Of a stretch of 64,000 nucleotides of DNA, positions 45,030-53,645 are shown piece after piece. Location of the stretch: the NCBI RefSeq assembly GCF_009193255.1, contig NZ_WACG01000005.1:186001-250000 (forward strand). Reading direction: 5' to 3'. The notes below the pieces were generated by a model. That model had not been told where the DNA came from. It saw nothing but the letters and a program-made list of their open reading frames with translations, and made no database searches. Made by a program: the position numbers and the translations under genes. The stretch comes from Arthrobacter koreensis (GTDB lineage Bacteria > Actinomycetota > Actinomycetes > Actinomycetales > Micrococcaceae). The stretch's first letter is position 1. Each line of letters begins with the position of its first letter.

Positions 45030-45737
45030 ATGGAACGCCTCAATGCCGTGCCGACCGAGCGGGTACACCTGTGGTTGATGCTGGCGCTGACATTTTCCAC
45101 CGGGGTGATCGACGCCGTCGGCTATCTCGGCCTGGACAACGTCTTCACCGGGAATATGACCGGCAACGTAGTGCTCCTCGGCATGGCTTTTGCCGGCGGC
45201 GCGAACCTGCCTGTCCTCCGGCCCGCCCTGGCACTGGTGTTCTTCATGCTCGGAGCCGCGCTGGCCGGGCGGATGCTGCGGAAGGGGCCGGAAGGATGGT
45301 CCGGGCGCATCTCAGGTGCACTGGTGACCGTGGCCGCCGGAATTACTGCCCTTGCCGTCTTCACCGCGGTGGTGGACGTGCAGGCGAACGATGTTCTCGG
45401 CAGCATCACCACTTCCTCCATGGCCACGCTGATGGGGATCCAGGCAGCCACCGCCAAGCGGCTGAAGGTTGCGGAGGTGACCACCGTCGTCGTCACCTCC
45501 ACGATCACCGGGCTGGCGTCGGAATCGAAGCTGGCGGGCGGGGACGGTAAGTTCTGGGCGCGCCGGGCCCTGGCGATCGCCCTGATCCTGGCCGGCGCCG
45601 TAGCCGGCGCGGCCGCCCTGAACGTGGGGCTGTGGCTGGGCCTGGCCCTTTCGGCCCTGATCTCGACGGCGGTGGCAGTCTTCGGCTACGTCCGCCACCA
45701 CCGCGAGACCCGCGCCGTTCCTTCCCCGCCGAGATGA
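45030..45737 (+). CDS. YoaK-like DUF1275 membrane protein
   Basis: 235 residues, six hydrophobic segments. STGVIDAVGYLGLDNVFTGN then MTGNVVLLGMAFAG is the DUF1275 signature. Transport is suspected for the family but not shown. AAAGGGA precedes the ATG. Divergent from ggt; the 125-base gap contains GTATAC at 44992, a weak candidate for the GntR regulator. Its last codons and stop (CCG AGA TGA) lie inside a family A palindrome. Confidence 0.85.
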   Translation: MERLNAVPTERVHLWLMLALTFSTGVIDAVGYLGLDNVFTGNMTGNVVLLGMAFAGGANLPVLRPALALVFFMLGAALAGRMLRKGPEGWSGRISGALVTVAAGITALAVFTAVVDVQANDVLGSITTSSMATLMGIQAATAKRLKVAEVTTVVVTSTITGLASESKLAGGDGKFWARRALAIALILAGAVAGAAALNVGLWLGLALSALISTAVAVFGYVRHHRETRAVPSPPR

Positions 45738-45785
45738 CAGAAACTGCACGAAAGCGGGGGCTATCGTGCAGTTTCTGTCATCTCG
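45730..45785. repeat. Dispersed palindrome, family A, copy 3
   Basis: Perfect 22-base arms starting CGAGATGACAGAAACTGC (45730-45751 and 45764-45785) with a 12-base loop. The 5' arm contains the stop codon of the DUF1275 gene. Confidence 0.9.
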
Positions 45786-45837
45786 AGGTGGGGATACAGC
45801 CGGCGCAGGCGGCGCAGGCGGGTTTACAGTAGTGGCC

Positions 45838-46378
45838 ATGCTGGAGCAGAACCCCGGGGACTGGACCCCCATCCGCACACCCAGGCTGCTGCTGTGCAGG
45901 CCGGAGGCCCGGGACGAGGCAGCGGCGGTGGAACTGCACACCGATCCGCGGACCAATGTGCACCACCCGGTGCCCGCCAGTGTCACCCGCGCTTCCTCTT
46001 CCCGGACTTTCCACGAAATTCGGCAGCACTGGTACCGGCACGGTTTCGGGGTGTGGTCGGTCTTTGCCGCAGCGGAACCCGGTACGCTGATCGGCTTCAC
46101 CGGAGTGTCCCACCGGATCATCCGCGGCAGGCCTGCCCTCAACCTCTACTACCGCTACTCACCCGCGGTGTGGGGCCAGGGACTGGCGACTGAGGGCGCG
46201 CTTGGAGGCGGTCCGGCTGGCGGAGGAGCTGCTGCCGGGCCTGCCCGTGGTTGCCTATACCTCCGTGGACAACATCGGCTCGCAGCGTACGGCCCTCGCG
46301 GCCGGACTCGAACGGCGCGAAGACCTGGACGAGGACCGCGGCACATATCTGGACCTCTATCTCGCCAAGGACTGGTAG
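45838..46378 (+). pseudogene. GNAT acetyltransferase with a frameshift
   Basis: The first frame from ATG 45838 gives a RimJ-type GNAT start (TPRLLLCRPEARDEAAAVEL; HRIIRGRPALNLYYRYSP; VWGQGLATEG). Near 46197-46203 (GGGCGCGCTTGG) homology moves to the +1 frame, which continues as LEAVRLAEELLPGLPVVAYT and SVDNIGSQRTALAAGLERRE to TAG 46376-46378. Loss of two bases (one GC) from a GCGCGC run explains this. It is either a recent pseudogene or a sequencing error. The first frame stays open into the lactate permease gene, giving a false fusion of 817 residues. Confidence 0.82.
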
Positions 46379-46482
46379 CACTCCTACTCTGGAGACAGTG
46401 CTTTTTCCGCCACTCCCCACGCCAGTCTCCGGTCCCGCTGCCTGCAGCACGGACCCCAGCGGCGCCAGGCACGGAGGGTCCC

Positions 46483-48219
46483 ATGGAGAGCATCACCCCC
46501 ACTACCGATGCGGTTGGTTCAAGTGTTGCGCTCTCTGCGCTGCTAGCACTCGTGCCGCTGCTGGTTTTCTTCCTGCTGCTCGCCTTCGCCAAGACTCGGG
46601 CGTACATCGCCGGAGCGTGGGCGCTGCTCGCCGCCCTGGTCATCGCCGTCGCAGGCTTCGGCATGCCCGCAGGGCTGGCCGTGCTCTCCGCAACCCAGGG
46701 GGCGGCCTTCGGCCTCTTCCCCGTGGTGTGGATCATCGTCATGGCCGTCTGGCTCTACCACGTGACCGTGCGCAGCGGCCGGTTCGAGGACCTTCGGCGG
46801 GTCTTCGACCGTGTGGGCGGCGGAGACCTGAGGGTGCAGGCGATCCTGGTGGCCTTCTGCTTCGGCGGGCTGCTGGAAGCCCTGGCCGGGTTCGGTGCGC
46901 CCGTTGCCATCACGGTGACCATGCTGCTGGCCCTGGGAATCGCGCCGGTGCGGGCCGCGACGGCGGTGCTGGTCGCCAACACGGCACCGGTCGCCTTCGG
47001 CGCACTCGCCATCCCCATTACGACGGCGGCGAACCTCACCAGTTACACCGGGGACGAGATCGGCGCCGTCGTTGGCCGGCAGACTCCGCTCCTGGCGTTC
47101 GTGGTCCCGGTGATCCTGCTTTTTATCCTGGACGGCCGCCGCGGTGTCCGCGAGTGCTGGCCGGTGGCCCTGTTCACCGGCGTCGTGTTCTCCGTCTTCC
47201 AGTTCCTGTGCTCCAACTACTTCTCCTACGAGCTGACGGACATCGTCGCGTCACTGGTAGCCATGGCCGCCGCCGTCGGCTTCCTGCGTTATTGGCACCC
47301 CCGCGGCGGAGAGCCGGCGGCCGAACGTATGCGGGGCGAGCTGGCTGCCGCGACGGCCTCGGGCTGGACGGCGGCGGGCAGCGGAGAAGCGGAGGTTGGC
47401 AGCGCAGTGACGGACACCGCGGAGGATGAGCTGACGCCGTCGCGGGCGTGGATGGCGCTCTTCCCGTATGCGCTGGTGATTGTGGTGTTCGGAATCGTGA
47501 ACCTCTGGACGCTGGGCATCAACATCCCCGAGGCCCTGGCCAAAACCACCATCGAGATCCCCTGGCCCTGGCTGCACGATGCGCTGCTGGACGCGGACGG
47601 CGAGCGCCTGTCCTCCACGGTCTACCACTTCGAGTGGCTGATCAGCCCCGGAACCCTGCTGCTGATCAGCGGCCTCATTGTTGCCGCCGTCTATTCGCGG
47701 TTCGATGACAGGGGCCGGTACCCGCTGAGCATGGGCACGGCGGTGCAGGAGATCTGGACGACGGCCCGGCGGATGACCGCCGCGGCGCTGACCATCCTGG
47801 CGGTGCTGGCCCTGGCCTACGTCATGAACAACTCCGGGCAGACCGTCTCGATCGGCACCTGGCTGGCGGGAACGGGGGCGTTCTTCGCGTTCCTCTCCCC
47901 GGTGCTGGGCTGGATTGGCACCGCGGTCACCGGATCGGACACCTCAGCCAACGCCCTGTTCGCACGGCTGCAGGAAACCGCCGGAGCTGCTGCCGGGCTG
48001 GATCCCAAGCTGCTGATCGCCGCCAACACCGGAGGCGGCGTCATGGGCAAGCTGATTTCACCGCAGAACCTGGCCATCGCCGCAGCGGCAGTGAACATGA
48101 GCGGGCAGGAGTCCGTCCTGCTGCGCAAGGTCTTCGGCTGGAGCGTGGCCCTGCTGCTGGCGCTGTGCGTGATCGTCTTCCTGCAGTCCACTCCGGTGCT
48201 GGGCTGGATGCTCCCCTAG
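46483..48219 (+). CDS. L-lactate permease (LctP family), paralogue 1
   Basis: 578 residues with about 13 membrane segments. Typical blocks: GFGMPAGLAVLSATQGAAFG, FCFGGLLEALAGFGAPVAIT, FFAFLSPVLGWIGTAVTGSD and TGGGVMGKLISPQNLAIAAA. It should import lactate or glycolate with protons. ATG 46483 has GGAGGG five bases upstream. It is close to the permease at 59446 (GAFFAFLSPVLGW and NTGGGV/NTTGGV shared), but no lactate oxidation gene lies next to it, although ldh is 4 kb upstream. Confidence 0.92.
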   Translation: MESITPTTDAVGSSVALSALLALVPLLVFFLLLAFAKTRAYIAGAWALLAALVIAVAGFGMPAGLAVLSATQGAAFGLFPVVWIIVMAVWLYHVTVRSGRFEDLRRVFDRVGGGDLRVQAILVAFCFGGLLEALAGFGAPVAITVTMLLALGIAPVRAATAVLVANTAPVAFGALAIPITTAANLTSYTGDEIGAVVGRQTPLLAFVVPVILLFILDGRRGVRECWPVALFTGVVFSVFQFLCSNYFSYELTDIVASLVAMAAAVGFLRYWHPRGGEPAAERMRGELAAATASGWTAAGSGEAEVGSAVTDTAEDELTPSRAWMALFPYALVIVVFGIVNLWTLGINIPEALAKTTIEIPWPWLHDALLDADGERLSSTVYHFEWLISPGTLLLISGLIVAAVYSRFDDRGRYPLSMGTAVQEIWTTARRMTAAALTILAVLALAYVMNNSGQTVSIGTWLAGTGAFFAFLSPVLGWIGTAVTGSDTSANALFARLQETAGAAAGLDPKLLIAANTGGGVMGKLISPQNLAIAAAAVNMSGQESVLLRKVFGWSVALLLALCVIVFLQSTPVLGWMLP

Positions 48220-48238
48220 CGTCCCTGGGCCTCCCTGC

Positions 48239-48294
48239 CGAGAGGCCAGTTACGGCTCCTTTGAGCGCTGAAACGAGCCGTAACGGGCCTCTCG
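48239..48294. repeat. Dispersed palindrome, family B, copy 2
   Basis: Arms CGAGAGGCCAGTTACGGCTC (48239-48258) and 48275-48294 match in 19 of 20 positions; the centre TTTGAGCGCTGAAA extends the pairing. It lies between convergent lctP and the aldolase gene. Confidence 0.85.
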
Positions 48295-48313
48295 GCGGGG
48301 GTGGGATGCGGGG

Positions 48314-49132
48314 CTAGTAGCTGGCGGGAGCGGAACCGGATCCGGAAGGATCCTGCGGCACATATTTTGCCGCGAGCGCTTCGGAGGCACGGGCCAGGAG
48401 AGCCACGTCCGCGCCCACGGCGATGAAGTCCGCTCCGGCCTCAAGGTAGCGGCGGGCGGTTGACTCCACGAAGGCATTCACCCCCACGGCGACGCCGAGT
48501 TCCACCGCGGTGCGGATGCACTGCTCGACGGCGGCAACGACGTCCGGATGGTCCTGCTGCCCCAGGTGTCCCATGGACGCCGCGAGGTCCGAGGGCCCGA
48601 TGAAGATGCCGTCCACGCCGTCGGTCCCGGCAATCTGCGCAACATTGGCAACGGCCTCCGCAGTTTCCACCTGCACCAGCAGCGTAATGGTCTCCTCGGC
48701 CCGGTCCAGGTAGCCCTCGATCCGGTTCCAGCGCGATCCGCGGGCAAGCGCGCTTCCCACGCCGCGGACACCGCGGGGCGGGTACCGGACGGCGGCAACA
48801 GCCTGTTCGGCCTGCCCGGCGTTGTCCACCATCGGAACGATCAGGTTCTGGACACCCAGATCCAGGTACTGCTTGATGAGCACCGTGTCATTGGAGGGGA
48901 CCCGCACCACGGGGAAAACCGGGTAACCGGCCATCACCTGCAGCTGGACGCTGATGGACTCCAGCGAATTGATGCTGTGCTCGCCGTCAATCAGCACCCA
49001 GTCGAAGCCTGACCCGGCACAGATTTCCGCCAGCAGCGGGTTGCCGGTGCAGGCCCACATGCCGGCGCGGGGGCGCCCGCCGTTGCCCAGGACGGACTTG
49101 AACGACGGCGCGGGCTCTACTCGAAACGGCAT
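48314..49132 (-). CDS. hpcH: HpcH/HpaI-family class II aldolase
   Basis: 272 residues: MWACTGNPLLAEICAGSGFD, WVLIDGEHSINSLESISVQL, VRYPPRGVRGVGSALARGSRW and DGIFIGPSDLAASMGHLGQ carry the metal ligands (Glu, Asp) and catalytic Arg/His of 4-hydroxy-2-oxoheptanedioate aldolases. It cleaves a 2-keto-4-hydroxy acid to pyruvate and an aldehyde in meta-cleavage pathways. It overlaps the hydratase gene upstream by 16 bp, so the two form one unit. Confidence 0.9.
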   Translation of the reverse strand: MPFRVEPAPSFKSVLGNGGRPRAGMWACTGNPLLAEICAGSGFDWVLIDGEHSINSLESISVQLQVMAGYPVFPVVRVPSNDTVLIKQYLDLGVQNLIVPMVDNAGQAEQAVAAVRYPPRGVRGVGSALARGSRWNRIEGYLDRAEETITLLVQVETAEAVANVAQIAGTDGVDGIFIGPSDLAASMGHLGQQDHPDVVAAVEQCIRTAVELGVAVGVNAFVESTARRYLEAGADFIAVGADVALLARASEALAAKYVPQDPSGSGSAPASY

Positions 49133-49908
49133 GTCACTGATCCCAGCTGTCCGTAGTCTGCGTGCACGGTGTCACCCTTGTGGACCCACATGGGGCGGGT
49201 AAAGGAGCCGGCCAGGATGATCTCTCCGGCGCCGAGGCTCGCTCCGTGGGCTGCGATCTTGTTCGCCAGCCAGTAGACACCGGCGGCGGGGTGGTTCAGC
49301 ACACCGGCTGCCACGCCGGTTTCTTCAATGGTCTGGTTCTTGTACAGCAGGGCGGAGATCCAGCGGAGGTCGACGTCATCCACCTTCACCGGGCGTCCAC
49401 CGACCACCATGGCCCCCATCGCCGCGTTATCCGCGATGGTGTCCACAATGGTGCGGCCTTCCATCTCGATCCGCGAATCAAGGATTTCCAGGGCCGGGAC
49501 CACGTACTCGGTGGCATCCAGGACGTCAAAGATGGAGCAGTTCGGCCCGGAGAGCGGCTTGCCCAGCACGAAAGCCAGTTCCACTTCAATGCGCGGATGC
49601 GTGTACGCGTCCCACTGCACCGTGCAGCCGTTCTCAAGGACCATGTTGTCGAAGATGACGCCGTAGTCCGGCTCGGTGATGCCCGTGGCGTCCTGCATGG
49701 CCTTCGACGTCAGGCCGATCTTGCGGCCCGCCAGCTTCCGCCCCTGCGCCTGCATCCGGCGGCTCCAGAGTTCCTGGACGGCGTAGGAATCCTCCACCGT
49801 CATCTCCGGGTACCGCGCCGTGAGCCGGGGCACCGGCGTACGGCTGGCGCCCGCGGCTACGAGCTCATCGGCAATCTTTTCTATGGTCTGTTTCTCGAGC
49901 ACGCTCAC
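49117..49908 (-). CDS. hpaH: 2-oxo-hept-3-ene-1,7-dioate hydratase type (HpaH/MhpD family)
   Basis: 263 residues. GRKIGLTSKAMQDATGITEP, HPRIEVELAFVLGKPLSGPN (Glu metal ligands), DSRIEMEGRTIVDTIADNAA and WLANKIAAHGASLGAGEIIL fit hydratases of the FAH superfamily that add water to 2-oxo-enoates before aldol cleavage. It pairs with the HpcH aldolase as the last two steps of homoprotocatechuate-like meta-cleavage. Ring-cleavage and earlier genes are not in the window. GTG 49908 is preferred; a second GTG at 49902 is possible. The open frame to 50001 runs through an operator-like dyad. Confidence 0.87.
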   Translation of the reverse strand: MSVLEKQTIEKIADELVAAGASRTPVPRLTARYPEMTVEDSYAVQELWSRRMQAQGRKLAGRKIGLTSKAMQDATGITEPDYGVIFDNMVLENGCTVQWDAYTHPRIEVELAFVLGKPLSGPNCSIFDVLDATEYVVPALEILDSRIEMEGRTIVDTIADNAAMGAMVVGGRPVKVDDVDLRWISALLYKNQTIEETGVAAGVLNHPAAGVYWLANKIAAHGASLGAGEIILAGSFTRPMWVHKGDTVHADYGQLGSVTCRFE

Positions 49909-49952
49909 TGCACCACTTTCGAAGGAACACTGGTCCGATCCATACGGCTGAA

Positions 49953-49972
49953 ATGGATTGTATATGATCCAT
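49953..49972 (-). promoter_or_regulatory. Operator-like dyad upstream of hpaH-hpcH
   Basis: ATGGATTGTATATGATCCAT: arms ATGGAT/ATCCAT around TGTATATG, 44 bases upstream of the hydratase start in the divergent gap with the alpha/beta hydrolase gene. The TGTATA core resembles sites of GntR-type regulators. Confidence 0.5.
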
Positions 49973-50026
49973 GACACATTCCAGCTGAAACCAGCCCCCA
50001 CCTGAGCGCTACATTACGCTGAAGGT

Positions 50027-51115
50027 GTGCCTGCCACCCGCTTCCCCAACCTGCTTCCCGTCACCGCGGCAGCAGCCGCCGCGGGTGCCGGAGCCGCTTT
50101 CCTCCTCACTCCGTGGCCTGCGGCACTGCTGATCCGGGCCGTGTTTGCCCGCGGGGCGCAGCAGCTGGTCCGCCAGATGCGCCCGTATGCCCCTGCCGTG
50201 AGTGAGCACCGCGGCCTGGCCTACCTGGGCGGGACCCGCCGTCTGGACCTTTTCCTCCCACCGGGACACTCGGCCCTCACCGGCGGGAAGTTGCCGGTCA
50301 TTCTCTGGGTGCATGGCGGCGCGTGGATCTCCGGTTCACGGCATGATGTTGCCCCGTACCTGCGGATGCTGGCAGCCCGCGGATACGCCGCCGTCGGAGT
50401 GGACTATTCGGTGGCTCCGGGCAGCAGGTATCCCCAGGCCCTGCTGGAAGTGGATGCAGCGGCGTCCTTCCTGCAGGAGGCGGCGCCCCGCTACGGGCTG
50501 GACATGGAGCAGGTGGTCCTGGCCGGAGACTCCGCCGGCGCCCAGCTGGCCGCGCAGTTCGCCGCCGCCGTGACTTCACCCGGCTACGCCGCTGACCTGG
50601 GCCTCTCGCCGGGCCTGTCTCCGGAACAGCTGCGCGCAGCCGTCCTGCACTGCGGCGTCTACGACCTGCAGGCCATGGGGCGGCTCACCGGTGTCCTGGG
50701 CTGGGGCTTTCAGACCGCGCTGTGGGCCTACACCGGCAAACGGCGGTTCAGCGGAAGCGCGGCAGCGGAACAGATGTCCGTCCTCTCCCACGCTTCGCCG
50801 GCGTTCCCGCCTACCTACGTCAGCGGCGGCAACGGCGACGGCCTAACCCGGCAGCAGTCGATGCCCTTTGCGGACCGGCTGCAGGACCTTGGTGTGCCCG
50901 TTACCAGGCAGTTCTGGCCGGAGCTGTCTCCCGCGCTGCCGCACGAAGCCCAGTTCCAGTTTTCCCGGCCGGAGGCGCGGTCCGCGCTCGACGAGACGGA
51001 TGCCTTCCTGACCGCAGTCCTTTCCGGCCCGGATGCCGCCGCCACACGGCACAGCCTGGACTCGCCGGAAGCCGTTCCCGGCAGTACCCGTCCCGTCCCA
51101 CGGCCTCCGGCCTAA
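50027..51115 (+). CDS. Alpha/beta hydrolase (esterase/lipase, HSL-like)
   Basis: 362 residues from GTG 50027. The oxyanion motif is LWVHGGAWISGSRHD and the nucleophile is Ser-169 in VVLAGDSAGAQLAAQF; the acid is probably in GGNGDGLT and the His in SPALPHEAQFQF. The first 45 residues hold two hydrophobic stretches (VTAAAAAAGAGAAFLL; WPAALLIRAV), so it may be membrane-anchored. It would cleave a carboxylic ester. A divergent neighbour of the hydratase gene; a link to aromatic esters is only a guess. Confidence 0.85.
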   Translation: MPATRFPNLLPVTAAAAAAGAGAAFLLTPWPAALLIRAVFARGAQQLVRQMRPYAPAVSEHRGLAYLGGTRRLDLFLPPGHSALTGGKLPVILWVHGGAWISGSRHDVAPYLRMLAARGYAAVGVDYSVAPGSRYPQALLEVDAAASFLQEAAPRYGLDMEQVVLAGDSAGAQLAAQFAAAVTSPGYAADLGLSPGLSPEQLRAAVLHCGVYDLQAMGRLTGVLGWGFQTALWAYTGKRRFSGSAAAEQMSVLSHASPAFPPTYVSGGNGDGLTRQQSMPFADRLQDLGVPVTRQFWPELSPALPHEAQFQFSRPEARSALDETDAFLTAVLSGPDAAATRHSLDSPEAVPGSTRPVPRPPA

Positions 51116-51148
51116 CCGAACCGCACCGAACCGAACGAGGAAACGCCC

Positions 51149-52615
51149 ATGCGCCGAGTTCTGCTGATCATCCTGACCGCCCTGCTGGCCGTAGCCGCAC
51201 CTGCCGTGCCAGCCACCGCCGTCGAGCCCGTAGACATCATCGTGGAGGATACGGCGGGAGTTCTCGACCAAAACACGCTGCTGCCCGCACTGGAGCAGGT
51301 CCAGTTCCGCGACCCCACCACCGTGGCCGTCTACACCTACCGCGGAGACCCCGACGCCGAATACACGGACGGGGACACGGTCATGAACGAGGAAGTGCTG
51401 CGCTTCGCCCGGGAGGAGCACCCGGAGTGGATCAGCGCCGATGGGCAGAAATGGGCGGACGGACTGTTCATCTTCTCGCTGGACCCGGACGGACGCTGGA
51501 TGGGCACCTACTTTGGCGAGGACCGGAAACTGGACAGCGGCCAGGCGCAGCCGATCCGGGACGCAGCGGGGGAACTGTTCGCAGAAGCGCAGTGGACGGA
51601 CGGCACCATCGCCGGAGTCCAGGAAGCGGCCAAGCTGATCAACCGGCCCTGGTACCAGGACCCGTTGGCCTGGTTCCTGGGCGGCGCCGCACTGCTGCTG
51701 GCAGCCGGCACCTGGATAACGGCCATCCTGGTGCGCCGCAAACGCTTGAAGACCAACCGTGCGCTCATCGCTGCGGGTGAGAAGTCCTACGCCAGTGTGA
51801 GCATGGACCTGGAAGCCACGGAGCTGAACGCCCACACCATCCCGGACACCTCCCGTTACGGCGCCAAGGTCCTGGAAGAGCACCGGACCTTCCGCACCCG
51901 CTATAACCTGGCGACTGAACTGGGGAACAGGGTGCGGTCCTTCACCGACAAAGACCTCAAACGTGCCAGCTCACGCAAGCCGGTGGAGGAGTTTGCCGAA
52001 CTTTCGGCGACGCTGGACGGCATTGACGACGTCATTGCGGACACCAACACACTGCTAAACATGGGACCTGGCTGGGAGGCGGCCTGGGACCGCCAGGCCG
52101 GGCCGCTGCTAGAGGAGCTGGACAAGCTGGAAGACCTGTTCGCGCAGGACAAGACCGCCGGTTCGGCCACGGCGGCCGCGCTGCTCGCCTTCCGCACGGA
52201 ATGCCGGCGCCGCCTGCAGGGGGCTGCCGCAGCGCTGTCGGACGGCTCGATGACGCCGGAGGAAGCCCTGGATATCCTCCGGGACTCCGGCGGCGAGCTC
52301 GCCGGCCTGCTGAAGAACCATTCGGAGACCGTGATCGAGAAGGCCGCGAAGGACAGTTCGGAGAAGAAGCTGATGCGTGAGGCGCTGGAAGAAGAGCGCA
52401 CCCGGACCCGCCGTTACCGGAACGGCTACCGTCCGGGGATCCTGGACACCGCTTACCCCAACTACGTCTGGTCCGTGGCGTCCTTCAACGCGGGAGTGCA
52501 GGCAGGCTCCAGCAAAATTGAGTCCGCCCGCAGCTCCGCCTCCAGCGGCTCCTCCACCGGGTACGGTGCAAGCGGCGGCAGCTTCAGCGGTGCGGGCAGC
52601 TCCTCCCGGTTCTAG
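51149..52615 (+). CDS. TPM/DUF5129-like membrane protein
   Basis: 488 residues. Signal peptide LLIILTALLAVAAPAVPATA, then an outer domain (VDIIVEDTAGVLDQNTLLPA; DGLFIFSLDPDGRWMGTYFG) resembling TPM domains, one membrane helix near 169-190 (PLAWFLGGAALLLAAGTWIT), and a long charged, largely helical cytoplasmic part with coiled-coil character (TRRYRNGYRPGILDTAYPNY). The C-terminal 40 residues are Ser/Gly-rich (SSGSSTGYGASGGSFSGAGS), as in TPM-family proteins of actinobacteria. Function unknown. It starts 34 bases after the hydrolase gene. Confidence 0.75.
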   Translation: MRRVLLIILTALLAVAAPAVPATAVEPVDIIVEDTAGVLDQNTLLPALEQVQFRDPTTVAVYTYRGDPDAEYTDGDTVMNEEVLRFAREEHPEWISADGQKWADGLFIFSLDPDGRWMGTYFGEDRKLDSGQAQPIRDAAGELFAEAQWTDGTIAGVQEAAKLINRPWYQDPLAWFLGGAALLLAAGTWITAILVRRKRLKTNRALIAAGEKSYASVSMDLEATELNAHTIPDTSRYGAKVLEEHRTFRTRYNLATELGNRVRSFTDKDLKRASSRKPVEEFAELSATLDGIDDVIADTNTLLNMGPGWEAAWDRQAGPLLEELDKLEDLFAQDKTAGSATAAALLAFRTECRRRLQGAAAALSDGSMTPEEALDILRDSGGELAGLLKNHSETVIEKAAKDSSEKKLMREALEEERTRTRRYRNGYRPGILDTAYPNYVWSVASFNAGVQAGSSKIESARSSASSGSSTGYGASGGSFSGAGSSSRF

Positions 52616-52690
52616 GTCCGGGCCCGGCAACCGGCCCTGTCGGCAAACCGACCGTGGACACCGCACGGCGCGCTGGCTAGGGTGTTCGGC

Positions 52691-53539
52691 ATGAACCCCG
52701 TGGACCCCGCCTCTTCGCTGCTGGATGACTTCTCGCTGGAAATGACCGGAAAGGACGTCCCCGCCCTCACCGAAGCGCAGGACGTCCTGCCCGCCGGAAC
52801 GCGCATTAATGTGACGTTCCTGGGCAATGAGGACCTGCCCATGCGCCTGGCCGCCGCCTCGGCGGTCAAGGCCGGCGGGCATGTCCCGGTACCGCACATC
52901 TCCGCCCGGCGGCTGGGCTCAGCGGCAGAGCTGGAGAAATTCCTCGGCGCCCTGTCCGAGGCCGGCGTCGTGGAGAACGTCTTTGTGGTGGCCGGAGATC
53001 CCGCGGAACCGATGGGACCGTACGAGGATTCGCTGGCCGTCATCGCCTCCGGGCTGCCTGCGGCGCACGGCGCCCGGCACATCAGCATTTCCGGCTACCC
53101 GGAAGGCCACCCAGACATTGATGGCCAAACCCTGTGGTCCGCCCTGGAACAGAAGCTCGCCGCCGTCCGGGACCAGGGACTGGAGGCATCAATCATCACT
53201 CAGTTCGGCTTCGACACCACCCCCGTGCTGGCGTGGCTGGAGGAACTGCGCAGCCGGGGCATCGACGTCCCGGTGCGGATCGGCGTCCCGGGACCTGCGG
53301 GCGTCAAGCGGCTGCTGGGCTACGCCCGCCGGTTCGGCGTCGGGACCTCCGCGTCCATCGCGCACAAGTACGGTTTCTCGCTGACGAACCTGCTCGGCAC
53401 CGCGGGCCCGGACCGTTTCCTGAACCAGCTCGCTGCCGAGCATGATCCTGCCCGGCACGGGGTGGTGAAGCTGCACTTCTACACCTTTGGCGGCCTGCGC
53501 CCCACCGCCGAGTGGGTGCGCAGCTTCCGCGGCTACTAG
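52691..53539 (+). CDS. metF: Methylenetetrahydrofolate reductase-like protein (partner of LigM-type demethylase)
   Basis: 282 residues of the MetF TIM barrel: DDFSLEMTGKDVPAL holds a Glu at the place of the catalytic Glu, and FVVAGDPAEPMGPYEDSLAV, HISISGYPEGHPDIDG and IITQFGFDTTPVLAWLEEL follow the MetF pattern. The short DPAEPMGPYEDS form resembles MTHFR proteins found beside LigM-type O-demethylases rather than the methionine-pathway enzyme. It would recycle 5-methyl-THF made by the enzyme at 54825. ATG 52691 is preferred over GTG 52682. Confidence 0.82.
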   Translation: MNPVDPASSLLDDFSLEMTGKDVPALTEAQDVLPAGTRINVTFLGNEDLPMRLAAASAVKAGGHVPVPHISARRLGSAAELEKFLGALSEAGVVENVFVVAGDPAEPMGPYEDSLAVIASGLPAAHGARHISISGYPEGHPDIDGQTLWSALEQKLAAVRDQGLEASIITQFGFDTTPVLAWLEELRSRGIDVPVRIGVPGPAGVKRLLGYARRFGVGTSASIAHKYGFSLTNLLGTAGPDRFLNQLAAEHDPARHGVVKLHFYTFGGLRPTAEWVRSFRGY

Positions 53540-53547
53540 GGACGCGA

Positions 53548-53613
53548 AAACGCTCCGCTTTGTGCTGTTCGCTCCGCCGCGCGGCGGAGCATCAGGCACA
53601 AAGCGGAGCGTTT
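53548..53613. terminator. Two-part cruciform after the MetF-like gene
   Basis: Outer 18-bp arms AAACGCTCCGCTTTGTGC (53548-53565 with 53596-53613) enclose a perfect inner palindrome GCTCCGCCGCGCGGCGGAGC (53571-53590). It lies between convergent MetF and the binding-protein gene and can act as a terminator. Confidence 0.75.
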
Positions 53614-53645
53614 CTGCATGAAGCCGTGCGAAACTGGCGCCGGGG

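Noticed and set aside
45766-48219. 817-residue fusion of an acetyltransferase and lactate permease
   Set aside because: The acetyltransferase part is frameshifted and the permease has its own ATG and Shine-Dalgarno at 46483.
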